A stretch of DNA of 21,180 nucleotides, taken from positions 1 through 21,180 of the forward strand of contig CAKPYQ010000017.1 of NCBI GenBank assembly GCA_934203105.1. Reading direction: 5' to 3'. Below the pieces are notes generated by a model. It ran no database searches. It worked only from the letters and a program-made list of their open reading frames with translations, and was not told the origin of the DNA. The translations under genes were made by a program, and so were the position numbers. Below are positions 7,673 through 16,207 of the stretch, piece after piece (the stretch's first letter is position 1; each line of letters starts with the position of its first letter). Source of the stretch: an uncultured Alphaproteobacteria bacterium (GTDB lineage: Bacteria > Pseudomonadota > Alphaproteobacteria > CAAHEQ01 > UBA3637).

Positions 7673-9457
7673 ATGGACACGCAACTTTCGAATGGTATGA
7701 CAGCGCAAGATCACTTGCCACAGGAGGAAATTGATCCTGTGGCCGCGCCAACTATACCGGCACCAGTTGCTGTACCGACTGCCTCGAACAATACGCAAAG
7801 CACGTTGGAAACAAAGAAAACGGCCGCAGCTTTGACGGCACAAGACAATGACGGACCGCGTCGGTTAGTGACTTCAACGCCGGAGTTTATCGAATCGTTG
7901 TTTGCTGACGGGAACGAATGCATTACGGCGCCGACGGGTATTTTCCCCGTGAAAGATGAAACGCGCTTGATTTTGGCGTTGTTTTCCAATGGTCGTTTTT
8001 TGGTGGCAGAGCCGTATCGTCACGACGGGCGCGTGTTGTCGTTCCAAGTTTTGGCGCGCAAGCGAAACTTGCAAATCGGGCGACCGGAAGCCGTTTCTAT
8101 GGCGGTTATTTCGGATATTTACGAATATGTGAATAAAAAGCCGACACAAACGGAGGAGATTTCAGCCGAAGAGCAAGATCAAATCCGTATGCAACGGGAC
8201 TTTGTGACGATTGTATCGCATGCGGCAAAAATGCATGTGTCTGATATTCATATTATTGTTGCGGATCATACGACAGTTCAATTCCGTGTTAATGGTTTGT
8301 TGCAAGCTGAAATGGAATATAATAACGAATGGGGCGAAGCTTTTGTTCGTGCGGCGTTTGCTTCTGCGGATATTTCCGATTCGAACTATGCACAAAACGA
8401 ATACCAATCCGCGCAAAAATCCGGCAAAACACCTTTGCGTGGGTCGCGCGGTCGGTTGATGTTGCCGCCGGAAGTCTTGGCTATTCGTCTTCAATTTAAC
8501 CCGATTGCGTTCGGTTCGCGATATGTTGTTATGCGTTTGCTTTATGCCGATACATCCGCAGATGTTAATAACCCGCAAAGTAATTTACTTTCTTTGGGAT
8601 GGACGCAACAAGATGTTGACTTGTTTTATCGGTTGCGTGCGATGCCGATCGGCTTGGTGTTTGTGACCGGTCCGACGGGTTCCGGTAAATCAACCACTTT
8701 GCAACGCAATATGATCAATATGTTAAAAGAGCGTAATTATGAAATTAACTTAATTACGGTGGAAGATCCGCCTGAATACCCGATCCCCGGAGCGCGTCAA
8801 ATGCCGGTGACCAACGCAGGTGTTGAAGAATTAAAAGAGCGCGAGTTTACAAAAGCTTTGGCAGCGGCGTTACGTTCCGATCCGGATATGATGATGATTG
8901 GTGAAGTTCGTACTCTATCGGCGGCAGATTTGGCCTTTCGTGGCGCTTTGTCCGGTCACGGTGTTTGGACAACATTGCATGCCAACAGTGCGCCGGCAAC
9001 CTTAATTCGTTTGAAGGATATGGGAGTTGAAAATTTCAAACTGGAAGATCCCAGTCTAATCCGCGGTATGGTCGCGCAGCGGTTATTTAGAACGATTTGT
9101 CCGCATTGCCGTATTTTGGCAAAAGACGCTTTGGACAATCCGGCGACACAACGTTTAAAAGCTGCTTTGGGTGATTTTGGTTTGGAAAACGCGTACTTGC
9201 GCGGTAAAGGTTGTCCGCATTGCGATTATCGCGGTATCGTCGGCCGTACGGTGGTTGGAGAATTTATTATTCCGGATTCGACTTTCTTGGATTTGATGTT
9301 ACAAGGTGAAAACAAAAAAGCCATTGACTATTGGCAAGAAACTTTGGGCGGCCGCACGTTAAAAGAAAATGCGATTTCCCGAATGTTACAGGGACATGTA
9401 GATATTGAAGAAGTTGAACGTTGGACCGGTTTGTTAAATGAAAAGGCCAGCTATTAG
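7673..9457 (+). CDS. pilQ: PilQ-type pilus assembly ATPase (GspE superfamily)
   Basis: This 594-residue cytoplasmic motor hydrolyses ATP to drive pilin polymerisation. A disordered Pro/Ala/Thr-rich N-terminus (about 1-60) precedes the N-terminal domain and the ATPase core. All GspE-family elements are visible: Walker A GPTGSGKSTT (333-342, Lys339), Asp box VEDPPEY (363-369), Walker B DPDMMMIGE (403-411, Glu411), His box with TTLHANS (His436), and a four-cysteine zinc site CPHC-X34-CPHC (Cys476, 479, 514, 517). The zinc site groups it with assembly ATPases of the GspE/PilB kind rather than with PilT-type retraction ATPases. AGGAAG lies 9 bases before the ATG. It is the only pilus ATPase in view, so no separate retraction motor is encoded here. 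Confidence 0.93.
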   Translation: MDTQLSNGMTAQDHLPQEEIDPVAAPTIPAPVAVPTASNNTQSTLETKKTAAALTAQDNDGPRRLVTSTPEFIESLFADGNECITAPTGIFPVKDETRLILALFSNGRFLVAEPYRHDGRVLSFQVLARKRNLQIGRPEAVSMAVISDIYEYVNKKPTQTEEISAEEQDQIRMQRDFVTIVSHAAKMHVSDIHIIVADHTTVQFRVNGLLQAEMEYNNEWGEAFVRAAFASADISDSNYAQNEYQSAQKSGKTPLRGSRGRLMLPPEVLAIRLQFNPIAFGSRYVVMRLLYADTSADVNNPQSNLLSLGWTQQDVDLFYRLRAMPIGLVFVTGPTGSGKSTTLQRNMINMLKERNYEINLITVEDPPEYPIPGARQMPVTNAGVEELKEREFTKALAAALRSDPDMMMIGEVRTLSAADLAFRGALSGHGVWTTLHANSAPATLIRLKDMGVENFKLEDPSLIRGMVAQRLFRTICPHCRILAKDALDNPATQRLKAALGDFGLENAYLRGKGCPHCDYRGIVGRTVVGEFIIPDSTFLDLMLQGENKKAIDYWQETLGGRTLKENAISRMLQGHVDIEEVERWTGLLNEKASY

Positions 9458-9485
9458 GCTTTAATAAAAGGAAAGGTACAGAAAA

Positions 9486-10598
9486 ATGCCGTTAAAAGCG
9501 CCTCAACTGCCGAAAGCGAAAGAAAAGAAAAAATTTGGCACATTTACGATTCGTTATGCGCAAATGATGATGAAAATGTTCCAAAACGACCGCTTGCGGA
9601 TTTACCGCAAATTGGCGGCGTTGTTGCGTAACCGTTTTTCGTTGATGGACGCGTTGGAGCGATTGCAAAGCATTGCTTCGGATAATGGCAGAAAGCCGGA
9701 CGATACGACCGCGATTGCGATTGGTTGTTGGATGGAATCATTGCAAAATGGTTTAAGCTTTTCTGTGGCTTTGCGCGGGTGGGCGCCACAAAGCGAATTA
9801 TTAATGTTGTCCGTCGGTGATATTGCTAATTTGGAAGACGCTTTGACGAACTTGATCCACGTTGTCGAAGGGACAAAGAAAATGAAAGAACCTCTTGTAG
9901 GTGCTTTGGCGTACCCGATGTTCTTGATGGTGATGGTGGTGTTGATTATTTATGCGGTGGGTGCTTACATGGTGCCGCCGATGGTTGACGCAGTGCCGGG
10001 TTTGGTGTGGACGGGTCAAGCGCGTACTTTGGTTGCTTTGTCCAACTGGGTGCGTGGAAATTCGTTGATTTTGTTTGTGACATTACCGATTATCTTTTTG
10101 TTTATTTCTTGGACGTTACCGCGGTGGAAAGGGCGCTTGCGTGCCAAGTTTGACAAGATTCCGCCTTGGAACTTGTATCGTATTTTCGTTGGTGTTTCGT
10201 GGTTGTTGTCTTTGTCGGCTTTGGTTAATGCCGGTACGCCGGTGTCAAAGGCTTTGCGTATGTTGCGCGGAGATTCTTCGCCCTACTTGTTGTATCGGTT
10301 AGAGCGTGCTTTGATTTACGTCAATAACGGTGAAAACTTAGGTGAAGCATTATACTTAACCGGCTTGGATTTTCCGGACAAAGAAGTGATCGGTGACTTG
10401 CAGATTTATGCTGAATTGGATAACTTTCCGGCTGCTTTAAATATGATGGCAAATGAATGGTTGGAAGATTCTATTCGCGACATTGAACAAAAGGCTGCCG
10501 GTTTAAATGCGGCTGCAATTTTGATGATTGCTGCGATTGTGGCGTGGGTTGTTGCCGGTACATTCGCAATGCAAGATCAAATGGTTTCGGGTATGTAA
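9486..10598 (+). CDS. pilR: PilR-type inner-membrane platform protein (GspF family)
   Basis: The 370-residue protein has the usual GspF-family layout: a cytoplasmic helical domain (about 30-135), a pair of membrane segments (about 140-166 and 193-211), a second helical domain (about 228-335) and a final membrane segment (about 341-362). The two helical domains carry the familiar pattern of small residues, for example ALLRNRFSLMDALERLQSIA and LSALVNAGTPVSKALRMLRG. Platform proteins sit at the centre of the assembly motor and work with the ATPase encoded immediately upstream. Length fits R64 PilR. AAAGGAAAGG (9467-9476) provides the ribosome binding site. It is the last recognisable pilus gene here; pilin and prepilin-peptidase genes do not follow. 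Confidence 0.92.
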   Translation: MPLKAPQLPKAKEKKKFGTFTIRYAQMMMKMFQNDRLRIYRKLAALLRNRFSLMDALERLQSIASDNGRKPDDTTAIAIGCWMESLQNGLSFSVALRGWAPQSELLMLSVGDIANLEDALTNLIHVVEGTKKMKEPLVGALAYPMFLMVMVVLIIYAVGAYMVPPMVDAVPGLVWTGQARTLVALSNWVRGNSLILFVTLPIIFLFISWTLPRWKGRLRAKFDKIPPWNLYRIFVGVSWLLSLSALVNAGTPVSKALRMLRGDSSPYLLYRLERALIYVNNGENLGEALYLTGLDFPDKEVIGDLQIYAELDNFPAALNMMANEWLEDSIRDIEQKAAGLNAAAILMIAAIVAWVVAGTFAMQDQMVSGM

Positions 10599-10600
10599 AT

Positions 10601-11272
10601 ATGGCAGAACATTTGCTCCATACACGCGTCAAAACGGCAAAAGGGCGCAAAAAAAGTTCGACAGCTTGGTTGCAACGTCAACTGAATGATCCCTATGTCG
10701 TTCGGGCGCATAAGGAAGGCTATCGCGGTCGCGCGGCATTTAAGATTATCGAATTAAATGATCAATTTCACTTTTTCAAAAAAGGTGCGCGCATTGTGGA
10801 TTTAGGCGCTGCCCCCGGCGGGTGGAGCCAGGTAGCGGTTAAAAAAGTCGGCTCGACGGAGGAAAATCCTTTGGTCTTCGGCTTGGATATTTTGCCGATG
10901 CAACCGATTGCCGGTGCGCGTTTGGTCCAAATGGATTTCAATGATGAAAAAGCTCCCGATGTTTTAAAGCAAATGATGAACGGCAACGCCGACGTCGTGA
11001 TGAGCGATATGGCGGCCAATACGACCGGCATTCAGGAATTGGATCACTTGCGCATTATGAACTTGATCGAGTTGGGCTATGAGTTTGCTATTCAAGTTTT
11101 GAACGAGGGCGGTTGGTTTATTGCAAAGATTTTTGCCGGTGGTACGGACAGCGCTTTTTTGGCGCGAATGAAAAAAGACTTTGCTCTTGTAAAGCACGTC
11201 AAGCCCCCTGCAAGTCGCAAAGATTCCGTCGAATATTACGTTGTGGCAAAAGGCTTTAAGGGGCATCACTAA
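10601..11272 (+). CDS. rlmE: 23S rRNA 2'-O-methyltransferase RlmE (FtsJ/RrmJ)
   Basis: The 223-residue enzyme 2'-O-methylates a uridine in the A-site loop of 23S rRNA (U2552 in E. coli) late in large-subunit assembly, using S-adenosylmethionine. The SAM-binding motif VDLGAAPGGW is at 66-75. The family's K-D-K-E catalytic set can be placed at Lys48 (RAAFKI), Asp136 (VMSDMA), Lys176 (FIAKIF) and Glu211 (DSVEYYVVA). The C-terminal KPPASRKDS stretch is typical. The ATG at 10601 is only two bases after the pilR stop codon and has no clear Shine-Dalgarno sequence, so translation may depend on ribosomes finishing pilR. A longer in-frame start at 10544 would run through the pilR end and is unlikely. 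Confidence 0.95.
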   Translation: MAEHLLHTRVKTAKGRKKSSTAWLQRQLNDPYVVRAHKEGYRGRAAFKIIELNDQFHFFKKGARIVDLGAAPGGWSQVAVKKVGSTEENPLVFGLDILPMQPIAGARLVQMDFNDEKAPDVLKQMMNGNADVVMSDMAANTTGIQELDHLRIMNLIELGYEFAIQVLNEGGWFIAKIFAGGTDSAFLARMKKDFALVKHVKPPASRKDSVEYYVVAKGFKGHH

Positions 11273-12247
11273 ATGCAACCGGAACAAATCCAAAAAGCAA
11301 TCGATGAGTTATGGCAGCTGACGCAAAATCCGCACAAACCGGCATCAGAAATTATCAATGAATACACGCGATCGCGCCGCTATATCGGTTCTAAAGATCG
11401 CAAAGCAATTACGCAAGGTGTTTGGAACAGGTGGCGTCAAAAAGAATATCCGGCTTGGCTGCGTGCAAAAATCCCCGATTTTGAAGCGGAGTTTACCGCG
11501 ATGAATCAAGAGCAGGCACCGACAGTTTTGCGCGTCAACGGTCATCGGGAAAAGGTCGCAAAAGCTTTAAAAGCGCAGGGCATTGAAAGCAGGACAACGG
11601 AAAAGTCACCGCTTGGGTTGATATTGGAAAAGCGTGTTAATTTGGCGCCGTTGGACGTCTTTAAAAAAGGTTTGATCGAAGTTCAAGACGAAGGGTCACA
11701 ACTGATCGGTTTGGCGGTTGATGCCAAGCCCGGCGAAAGTGTTTTAGAGCTTTGCGCCGGTGTCGGCGGAAAATCGTTGCTGTTTGCTCAAACGATGCAA
11801 AATAAAGGCCACATTATCGCGTCGGATATATCGGCCAAGTCTTTGGCAGAGCTGGAAAAAAGAGCGGCGCGTGCCGGTGTCAAAATCATTCAAACCGCAT
11901 TGCAAATTCCCGAACAAAAATTCGATGCGGTGGTCGTTGATGCGCCATGCTCCGGAACGGGGACTTATCGTCGTGCGCCGGACAATGTGCACAAATTAAC
12001 GCCATCCCAGTTTGATCATTTGATCGAAACGCAAAAAATGTTGATCGAAAAGGCGGCAGGCTTTGTTAAGCCGGACGGGCGTTTGTGTTATATGACGTGC
12101 TCTTTAACGCGCGATGAAAATGAAAATCAGGTCGCCGGATTTTTGGAAAAACACCCCGATTGGCACCTTGTTTTTGAAAAACATTTAACGCCGGCTTCCA
12201 CCCAAACAGACGGCTTTTATATCGCTGTATTAAAGCAAAACAGTTAA
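11273..12247 (+). CDS. RsmB/NOP-family rRNA (cytosine-5) methyltransferase
   Basis: The 324-residue protein is a SAM-dependent RNA m5C methyltransferase of the RsmB/NOP2/Sun family. Visible motifs are SAM-binding LELCAGVGGKS (159-168 region), DAPCSGTG (223-230, with Cys226 that helps product release in this family) and MTCSLTRDENENQ (274-286, with the catalytic Cys276). The N-terminal part keeps a linker like that of RsmB (YPAWLR, 59-64) and a short PUA-like segment, but the protein is about 100 residues shorter than E. coli RsmB. It seems to lack a full NusB-like domain. The ATG follows the rlmE stop codon with no gap, so the two are surely cotranscribed. The target is probably small-subunit rRNA, by family only. 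Confidence 0.88.
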   Translation: MQPEQIQKAIDELWQLTQNPHKPASEIINEYTRSRRYIGSKDRKAITQGVWNRWRQKEYPAWLRAKIPDFEAEFTAMNQEQAPTVLRVNGHREKVAKALKAQGIESRTTEKSPLGLILEKRVNLAPLDVFKKGLIEVQDEGSQLIGLAVDAKPGESVLELCAGVGGKSLLFAQTMQNKGHIIASDISAKSLAELEKRAARAGVKIIQTALQIPEQKFDAVVVDAPCSGTGTYRRAPDNVHKLTPSQFDHLIETQKMLIEKAAGFVKPDGRLCYMTCSLTRDENENQVAGFLEKHPDWHLVFEKHLTPASTQTDGFYIAVLKQNS

Positions 12248-12256
12248 ACTTTTTTC

Positions 12257-12285
12257 TTGCAATCATAAAAAAGTTTCGTTATACT
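12257..12285 (+). promoter_or_regulatory. Probable promoter of the ileS transcript
   Basis: TTGCAA (12257-12262) and TATACT (12280-12285) are 17 bases apart and match the -35/-10 consensus at 4 and 5 of 6 positions. Transcription would start near 12291-12293, at or within two bases of the leader-peptide ATG, so the leader would be leaderless or nearly so. Confidence 0.5.
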
Positions 12286-12292
12286 TCATTTT

Positions 12293-12343
12293 ATGATGAA
12301 AAAGATAAATAACATTATTATTATTGCACGAATTAGTGGCTGA
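12293..12343 (+). CDS. Isoleucine-rich leader peptide upstream of ileS
   Basis: A 16-codon ORF encodes MMKKINNIIIIARISG and ends in TGA. Six of its codons are for isoleucine: ATA, four consecutive ATT, and a further ATT. It lies 75 bases before ileS, and its last three sense codons and stop codon fall in a hairpin. Leader peptides rich in the cognate amino acid are the sensing part of translation-dependent attenuators, such as pheM before pheST in E. coli. The predicted transcription start is almost at its ATG and there is no Shine-Dalgarno sequence. That recalls the leaderless trpL of Sinorhizobium. Chance is possible because the region is AT-rich, but the amino acid matches the downstream gene. 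Confidence 0.55.
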   Translation: MMKKINNIIIIARISG

Positions 12344-12354
12344 TTGCCGCTAAT
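12332..12354 (+). promoter_or_regulatory. Hairpin overlapping the leader-peptide stop codon
   Basis: ATTAGTGGC (12332-12340) pairs with GCCGCTAAT (12346-12354), with one G-U pair, around a 5-base loop that contains the leader's stop codon. The sequence after it is not a T tract, so it is not itself a classical terminator. It would be melted by a ribosome that reaches the stop codon and left largely intact when a ribosome stalls on the isoleucine codons. Confidence 0.5.
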
Positions 12355-12418
12355 ATTCTGATACCTTAAAAACATTTCCTAAATAACCGTTTGAAACTTA
12401 AAATAAAAGAAAGAAAAA

Positions 12419-15400
12419 ATGATGTCTGAAAAAATAAAATACTATCCGGAACTTGACGCAAAAAATAATGTTGTCGAACGCGAAAAAGAGACAATCGAGT
12501 TTTGGCATAAAAATCATACTTTTGAAAAGTCTGTTGAACGCCGCAACGGCGCTGATGAATTTGTTTTTTATGATGGACCTCCGTTTGCAAACGGTATGCC
12601 GCACTATGGACATATTATGATTTCTTATGTCAAAGATATTGTGGCGCGTTACCAAACAATGCGCGGCAAAAAAGTCGAACGTCGCTTGGGTTGGGATTGC
12701 CACGGATTGCCGGCAGAAATGGCGGCCGAAAAGCAATTGGGCGTATCGGGGCATAAGGCTATTGAAGAATACGGCGTGCAAAAATTTAACGATTTTTGTC
12801 GTGCTGATGTGTTGAAGTACACGAACATTTGGAAAGAAACGTTTACCAGAATCGGTCGTTGGGTCGATATGAATAATGATTATAAGACGATGGATTTGCC
12901 GTTTATGGAATCGGTTATTCATAACTTTAAAGAATTGTATGACAAAGGTTTAATTTACGAAGATTATCGTGTATTGCCTTATTCGTGGGCGGCACAAACT
13001 CCGCTTTCGAACTTTGAAGTCAACCAAGGCTATAAAGACAAAACCGACACGGCAATTACCGTTTTATTTAAATTGGAAGATGGCCGGCATTTGTTGGTTT
13101 GGACGACAACACCTTGGACTTTGCCGTCGAACTTGATGATTGCGGTGGGTCAGGATATTGACTATTCGGTAATGCAAGAAGGTGATGAACAATACATTTT
13201 GGCATCGGCTTTAAAGGATAAATATAAGCAACAATTGCAGCACGCAACCGAAGTGGCTGTGATCAAGGGGCGTGATTTGGTGGGCTTAAAGTATGAACCG
13301 ATGTTCCCATACTTTAAGCATTTAAAGGATAAAGGGGCTTTCCGTGTGTTGGCCGGCGAATTTGTGTCGACCGAAGATGGTACCGGTATTGTTCATATTG
13401 CGCCGGGATTTGGTCAAGACGACTTTGACGTATGCCGTGCTTATGATAAAGATTTTCCGGTTGTCTGTCCGGTAGACGAAGCCGGTTGCTTTACATCGGA
13501 AGTGCCGGATTATCAAGGCAAGCAAGTCTTTGATGTTAATCCTTTGGTTTTGGATTGGCTAAAAGCGAATCGCAAGTTGGTTAAAAAAGAACAGTACACG
13601 CACACATATCCTTATTGCTGGCGCACGGATACGCCGTTGATTTACAAAGCGATGTCCAGCTGGTTTGTGAAAGTGTCGACTTTGAATGATGAAATGGTGG
13701 CGTTGAACGAAAACATTACATGGTTGCCGGAACACATCAAGCACGGCCGCTTTGGTAAATGGTTGGAAGGCGCTCGCGATTGGTCGATTTCGCGTAATCG
13801 TTTCTGGGGAACGCCTATTCCGGTTTGGAAGTCCGAAGATCCCAAGTTCCCGCGTGTTGATGTATTCGGATCGATTGCCGAATTAAAAGAAAAGACGGGC
13901 TTTGATGTGACGGATTTGCACCGTCCGATGATTGACGATGTTGTGTATCCGAATCCGGACGATCCGTCGGGCAAAACGATGATGCGTCGTGTGTCAGATG
14001 TGTTCGATTGTTGGTTTGAATCGGGTTCGATGCCATACGCGCAAGTGCATTATCCGTTTGAAAATAAAGAACGTTTCGAAAAGCATTTTCCGGCGGATTT
14101 TATTGTCGAAGGTTTGGATCAAACGCGCGGTTGGTTTTACACTTTGCATGTGTTAGCAACGGCGTTGCATCATAAAAATGCGTTTAAGACTTGCGTTTGC
14201 ACGGGGCTTGTTATGGCTGAAGACGGGCAAAAGTTGTCCAAACGTTTAAAGAACTATCCGGATCACAATATTATTTTGGATTCGATGGGCTCGGACGCTT
14301 TGCGTTGGTGGTTGATGTCGTCTCCGATTGTTCGCGGCGGTACGGTTGCGGTCGATTTAAAGGGCGTTGAGATTTCCAAAGCAGCGCGTAAAGCTTTGAT
14401 CCCGTTGTGGAATGCGTTTTATTTCTTCTGTTTATACGCAAATGCGGAAGGGATTAAAGCTAAATTGACAACGACTTCTGCCGACGTGTTGGATCAATAT
14501 ATTTTGGCAAAGTTGAAAAAATTAGGGCAAAAGTTAACTCGGTTAATGGACAGCTATGAGTTGGCTGCGGCTTGTGCTGAATGTGCGGATTTCTTGGAAA
14601 TTTTAAACAACTGGTACATTCGTCGTTCGCGTGCTCGATTCTGGGACGGAACGGATTTAGACGCTTTCAATACTTTGTACACCGTGTTGGTCAAAGTATC
14701 GCAAATGATGGCGCCGTTAATGCCGTTTATGACTGAATATGTATATCAATCCTTGACGGGTGAAGAGTCTGTTCATTTAACGGATTGGACGGTTGATTTG
14801 GATATCGCCGATAATGACGTGCTGATCGAAAAAATGGATAAAGTTCGCGCTATTTGTTCGACGGCCAAAGCGGTGCGGGAAGAAGCCAAATTGCGCAACC
14901 GGTTGCCGTTGATGAGTATGACAATTGCCGGCATATCCGAAAATGAATTGTCCGAATTTGTGGACATTATTAAAGATGAAATCAATGTCAAAGAAGTTGG
15001 TTTTGCTGACGATGTTTTGCAAGTGGCGACGAAGTTCTTGTATTTGAAAACACCGTTGATCGGCAAGCGTTTGGGTGCGTATATGAAAGACATTATGGCG
15101 GCCAACAAAGCCGGTGAATGGGCCCTTCGTGAAGATGGAACTTTGTTTATCGGCGGTCAAGTTTTAAATGCCGATGAATTCGAATTGCGCTTGGTATTAA
15201 AGGACGGTTTAAAGGGTATGGCTTTGCCGGACAATACGGCCGTTGTTCAATTGGATACACAGGTTTATCCGGAATTGGAAAAGGAAGGCATTGCCCGCGA
15301 TTTTGTCCGTATGGTTCAAAACTTGCGTAAAGAAAAAGGCTTGGACGTTTCGGATCGAATTGTGTTGCATTATACAGCTTCGACCCCGTTGATTGGTGAG

Positions 15401-15538
15401 GCTTTGGAAATGCATAAAAACTATATTATGGAGCAAGTTTTGGCTTTGGATATGGTTGCAAAACAATCCTTATCCGACGCGCCGGTTTCAGAGGAAATCG
15501 GAAACGGTACAATCCAGTTGGATTTGCAAAAAGCGTAA
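12419..15538 (+). CDS. ileS: Isoleucyl-tRNA synthetase, type 2 (eukaryote-like)
   Basis: The 1039-residue enzyme charges tRNA-Ile with isoleucine and edits misactivated valine. The class I signatures are HYGH (62-65; the HIGH motif) and KLSKR (605-609; the KMSKS motif). GWDCHGLP follows the first motif. The CP1 editing domain shows TTPWTLPSN and GTGIVHIAPGFGQDDF (about 320-336). Length, the KLSKRLKNYPD form and the absence of the C-terminal CxxC zinc motif usual in type 1 enzymes place it with type 2 IleRS, as in eukaryotes and some bacteria including Rickettsia. Two ATGs in tandem (12419, 12422) follow an A/G-rich tract rather than a true Shine-Dalgarno; the second gives the more usual MSE start. 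An isoleucine-rich leader precedes it and a terminator follows. Confidence 0.97.
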   Translation: MMSEKIKYYPELDAKNNVVEREKETIEFWHKNHTFEKSVERRNGADEFVFYDGPPFANGMPHYGHIMISYVKDIVARYQTMRGKKVERRLGWDCHGLPAEMAAEKQLGVSGHKAIEEYGVQKFNDFCRADVLKYTNIWKETFTRIGRWVDMNNDYKTMDLPFMESVIHNFKELYDKGLIYEDYRVLPYSWAAQTPLSNFEVNQGYKDKTDTAITVLFKLEDGRHLLVWTTTPWTLPSNLMIAVGQDIDYSVMQEGDEQYILASALKDKYKQQLQHATEVAVIKGRDLVGLKYEPMFPYFKHLKDKGAFRVLAGEFVSTEDGTGIVHIAPGFGQDDFDVCRAYDKDFPVVCPVDEAGCFTSEVPDYQGKQVFDVNPLVLDWLKANRKLVKKEQYTHTYPYCWRTDTPLIYKAMSSWFVKVSTLNDEMVALNENITWLPEHIKHGRFGKWLEGARDWSISRNRFWGTPIPVWKSEDPKFPRVDVFGSIAELKEKTGFDVTDLHRPMIDDVVYPNPDDPSGKTMMRRVSDVFDCWFESGSMPYAQVHYPFENKERFEKHFPADFIVEGLDQTRGWFYTLHVLATALHHKNAFKTCVCTGLVMAEDGQKLSKRLKNYPDHNIILDSMGSDALRWWLMSSPIVRGGTVAVDLKGVEISKAARKALIPLWNAFYFFCLYANAEGIKAKLTTTSADVLDQYILAKLKKLGQKLTRLMDSYELAAACAECADFLEILNNWYIRRSRARFWDGTDLDAFNTLYTVLVKVSQMMAPLMPFMTEYVYQSLTGEESVHLTDWTVDLDIADNDVLIEKMDKVRAICSTAKAVREEAKLRNRLPLMSMTIAGISENELSEFVDIIKDEINVKEVGFADDVLQVATKFLYLKTPLIGKRLGAYMKDIMAANKAGEWALREDGTLFIGGQVLNADEFELRLVLKDGLKGMALPDNTAVVQLDTQVYPELEKEGIARDFVRMVQNLRKEKGLDVSDRIVLHYTASTPLIGEALEMHKNYIMEQVLALDMVAKQSLSDAPVSEEIGNGTIQLDLQKA

Positions 15539-15550
15539 GGTTTAGAAAAT

Positions 15551-15584
15551 AAAAGCTCCTCTTTCAAAAAGGGGAGCTTTTTTT
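15551..15584. terminator. Strong intrinsic terminator between ileS and the J-domain gene
   Basis: AAAAGCTCCTCTTT pairs with AAAGGGGAGCTTTT (one G-U pair) around a short loop and continues into a T tract. On the minus strand the same stem is followed by TTTTATTTT, so it can also stop transcription coming from the convergent gene ending at 15614. Confidence 0.9.
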
Positions 15585-15613
15585 GATGCTCTTATTAAAG
15601 GGATTGTCAGTGT

Positions 15614-16207
15614 TTAACTGCCACTGCGCAAGGCTTTCATCAATAATTGATAAGCTTGTGTTACGTTTTTAAATATTTCTTCGGCCTCTTTCGATCCCGC
15701 ATTTTTATCAGGGTGATATTTTTTTGCCAAAGCTTTATATTGGCATTTGACTGTATCGCATGTAATCGGAGGCGTTAAGTTCAGCGTGCGAATAGCATTT
15801 AAATGCTCGACTGTTGCCAAGTTGGGCGTTTTAATGTGCGCATCTTTGCTTTCAAAGTCGTCCATTTCGGGTGGAGCTTGTCTTTTGCCCATGCGTCCGC
15901 GCGCCAAGCCTAAAATGTCCAGCGGGTCTTTCAGGGCATTCGCATATAAATCATTTACTTTCCACGTCGGGCGATGACCGACCATATCCATACGCAATTG
16001 CTTTTCGATTTCGTCGCTGCTCATACCCGCGTAAAAATTCCAATTTTTATTGTATTCTTGAACGTGTTCCAAACAAAACCAATAAAAGTTTTTCAAGGTT
16101 CGATCCTTTGGTGCACGGTAAACACCTTCCGCTTTGCAACCTTTGCAATCGCAAGGTTTTCCGGTGCTTTCAGGAATATATTTTTTACTTTGTCTACGTG
16201 TGTACAT
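15614..16207 (-). CDS. Alphaproteobacterial protein with C-terminal J domain
   Basis: The 197-residue protein carries a J domain at its C-terminus (about 136-195) with the essential HPD motif at 165-167, so it should stimulate the ATPase of an Hsp70 chaperone. The N-terminal half has a conserved motif of this alphaproteobacterial family: cysteines at 19, 21 and 24 (CDCKGC), then WFCLEHVQEYNKNWNF with Cys45 and His48, then GHRPTW. The Cys/His set could bind a metal. The domain order is the reverse of classical DnaJ, and it lacks the G/F region and the large zinc domain. It is transcribed convergently to ileS and divergently from the coupling-ATPase operon. The client is unknown. Confidence 0.9.
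   Translation of the reverse strand: MYTRRQSKKYIPESTGKPCDCKGCKAEGVYRAPKDRTLKNFYWFCLEHVQEYNKNWNFYAGMSSDEIEKQLRMDMVGHRPTWKVNDLYANALKDPLDILGLARGRMGKRQAPPEMDDFESKDAHIKTPNLATVEHLNAIRTLNLTPPITCDTVKCQYKALAKKYHPDKNAGSKEAEEIFKNVTQAYQLLMKALRSGS

Noticed and set aside
12246..12276. 10-bp inverted repeat (AAACTTTTTT / AAAAAAGTTT) after the RsmB-like gene as a terminator
   Set aside because: The stem is almost all A-T, has no T tract after it on either strand, and overlaps the proposed ileS promoter.
12314..12325. Run of ATT triplets as a simple microsatellite
   Set aside because: Considered as an alternative to a leader peptide, but it is in frame with an ATG and a stop, codes for isoleucine before ileS, and adjoins a hairpin over the stop codon; kept as a finding with this caveat.
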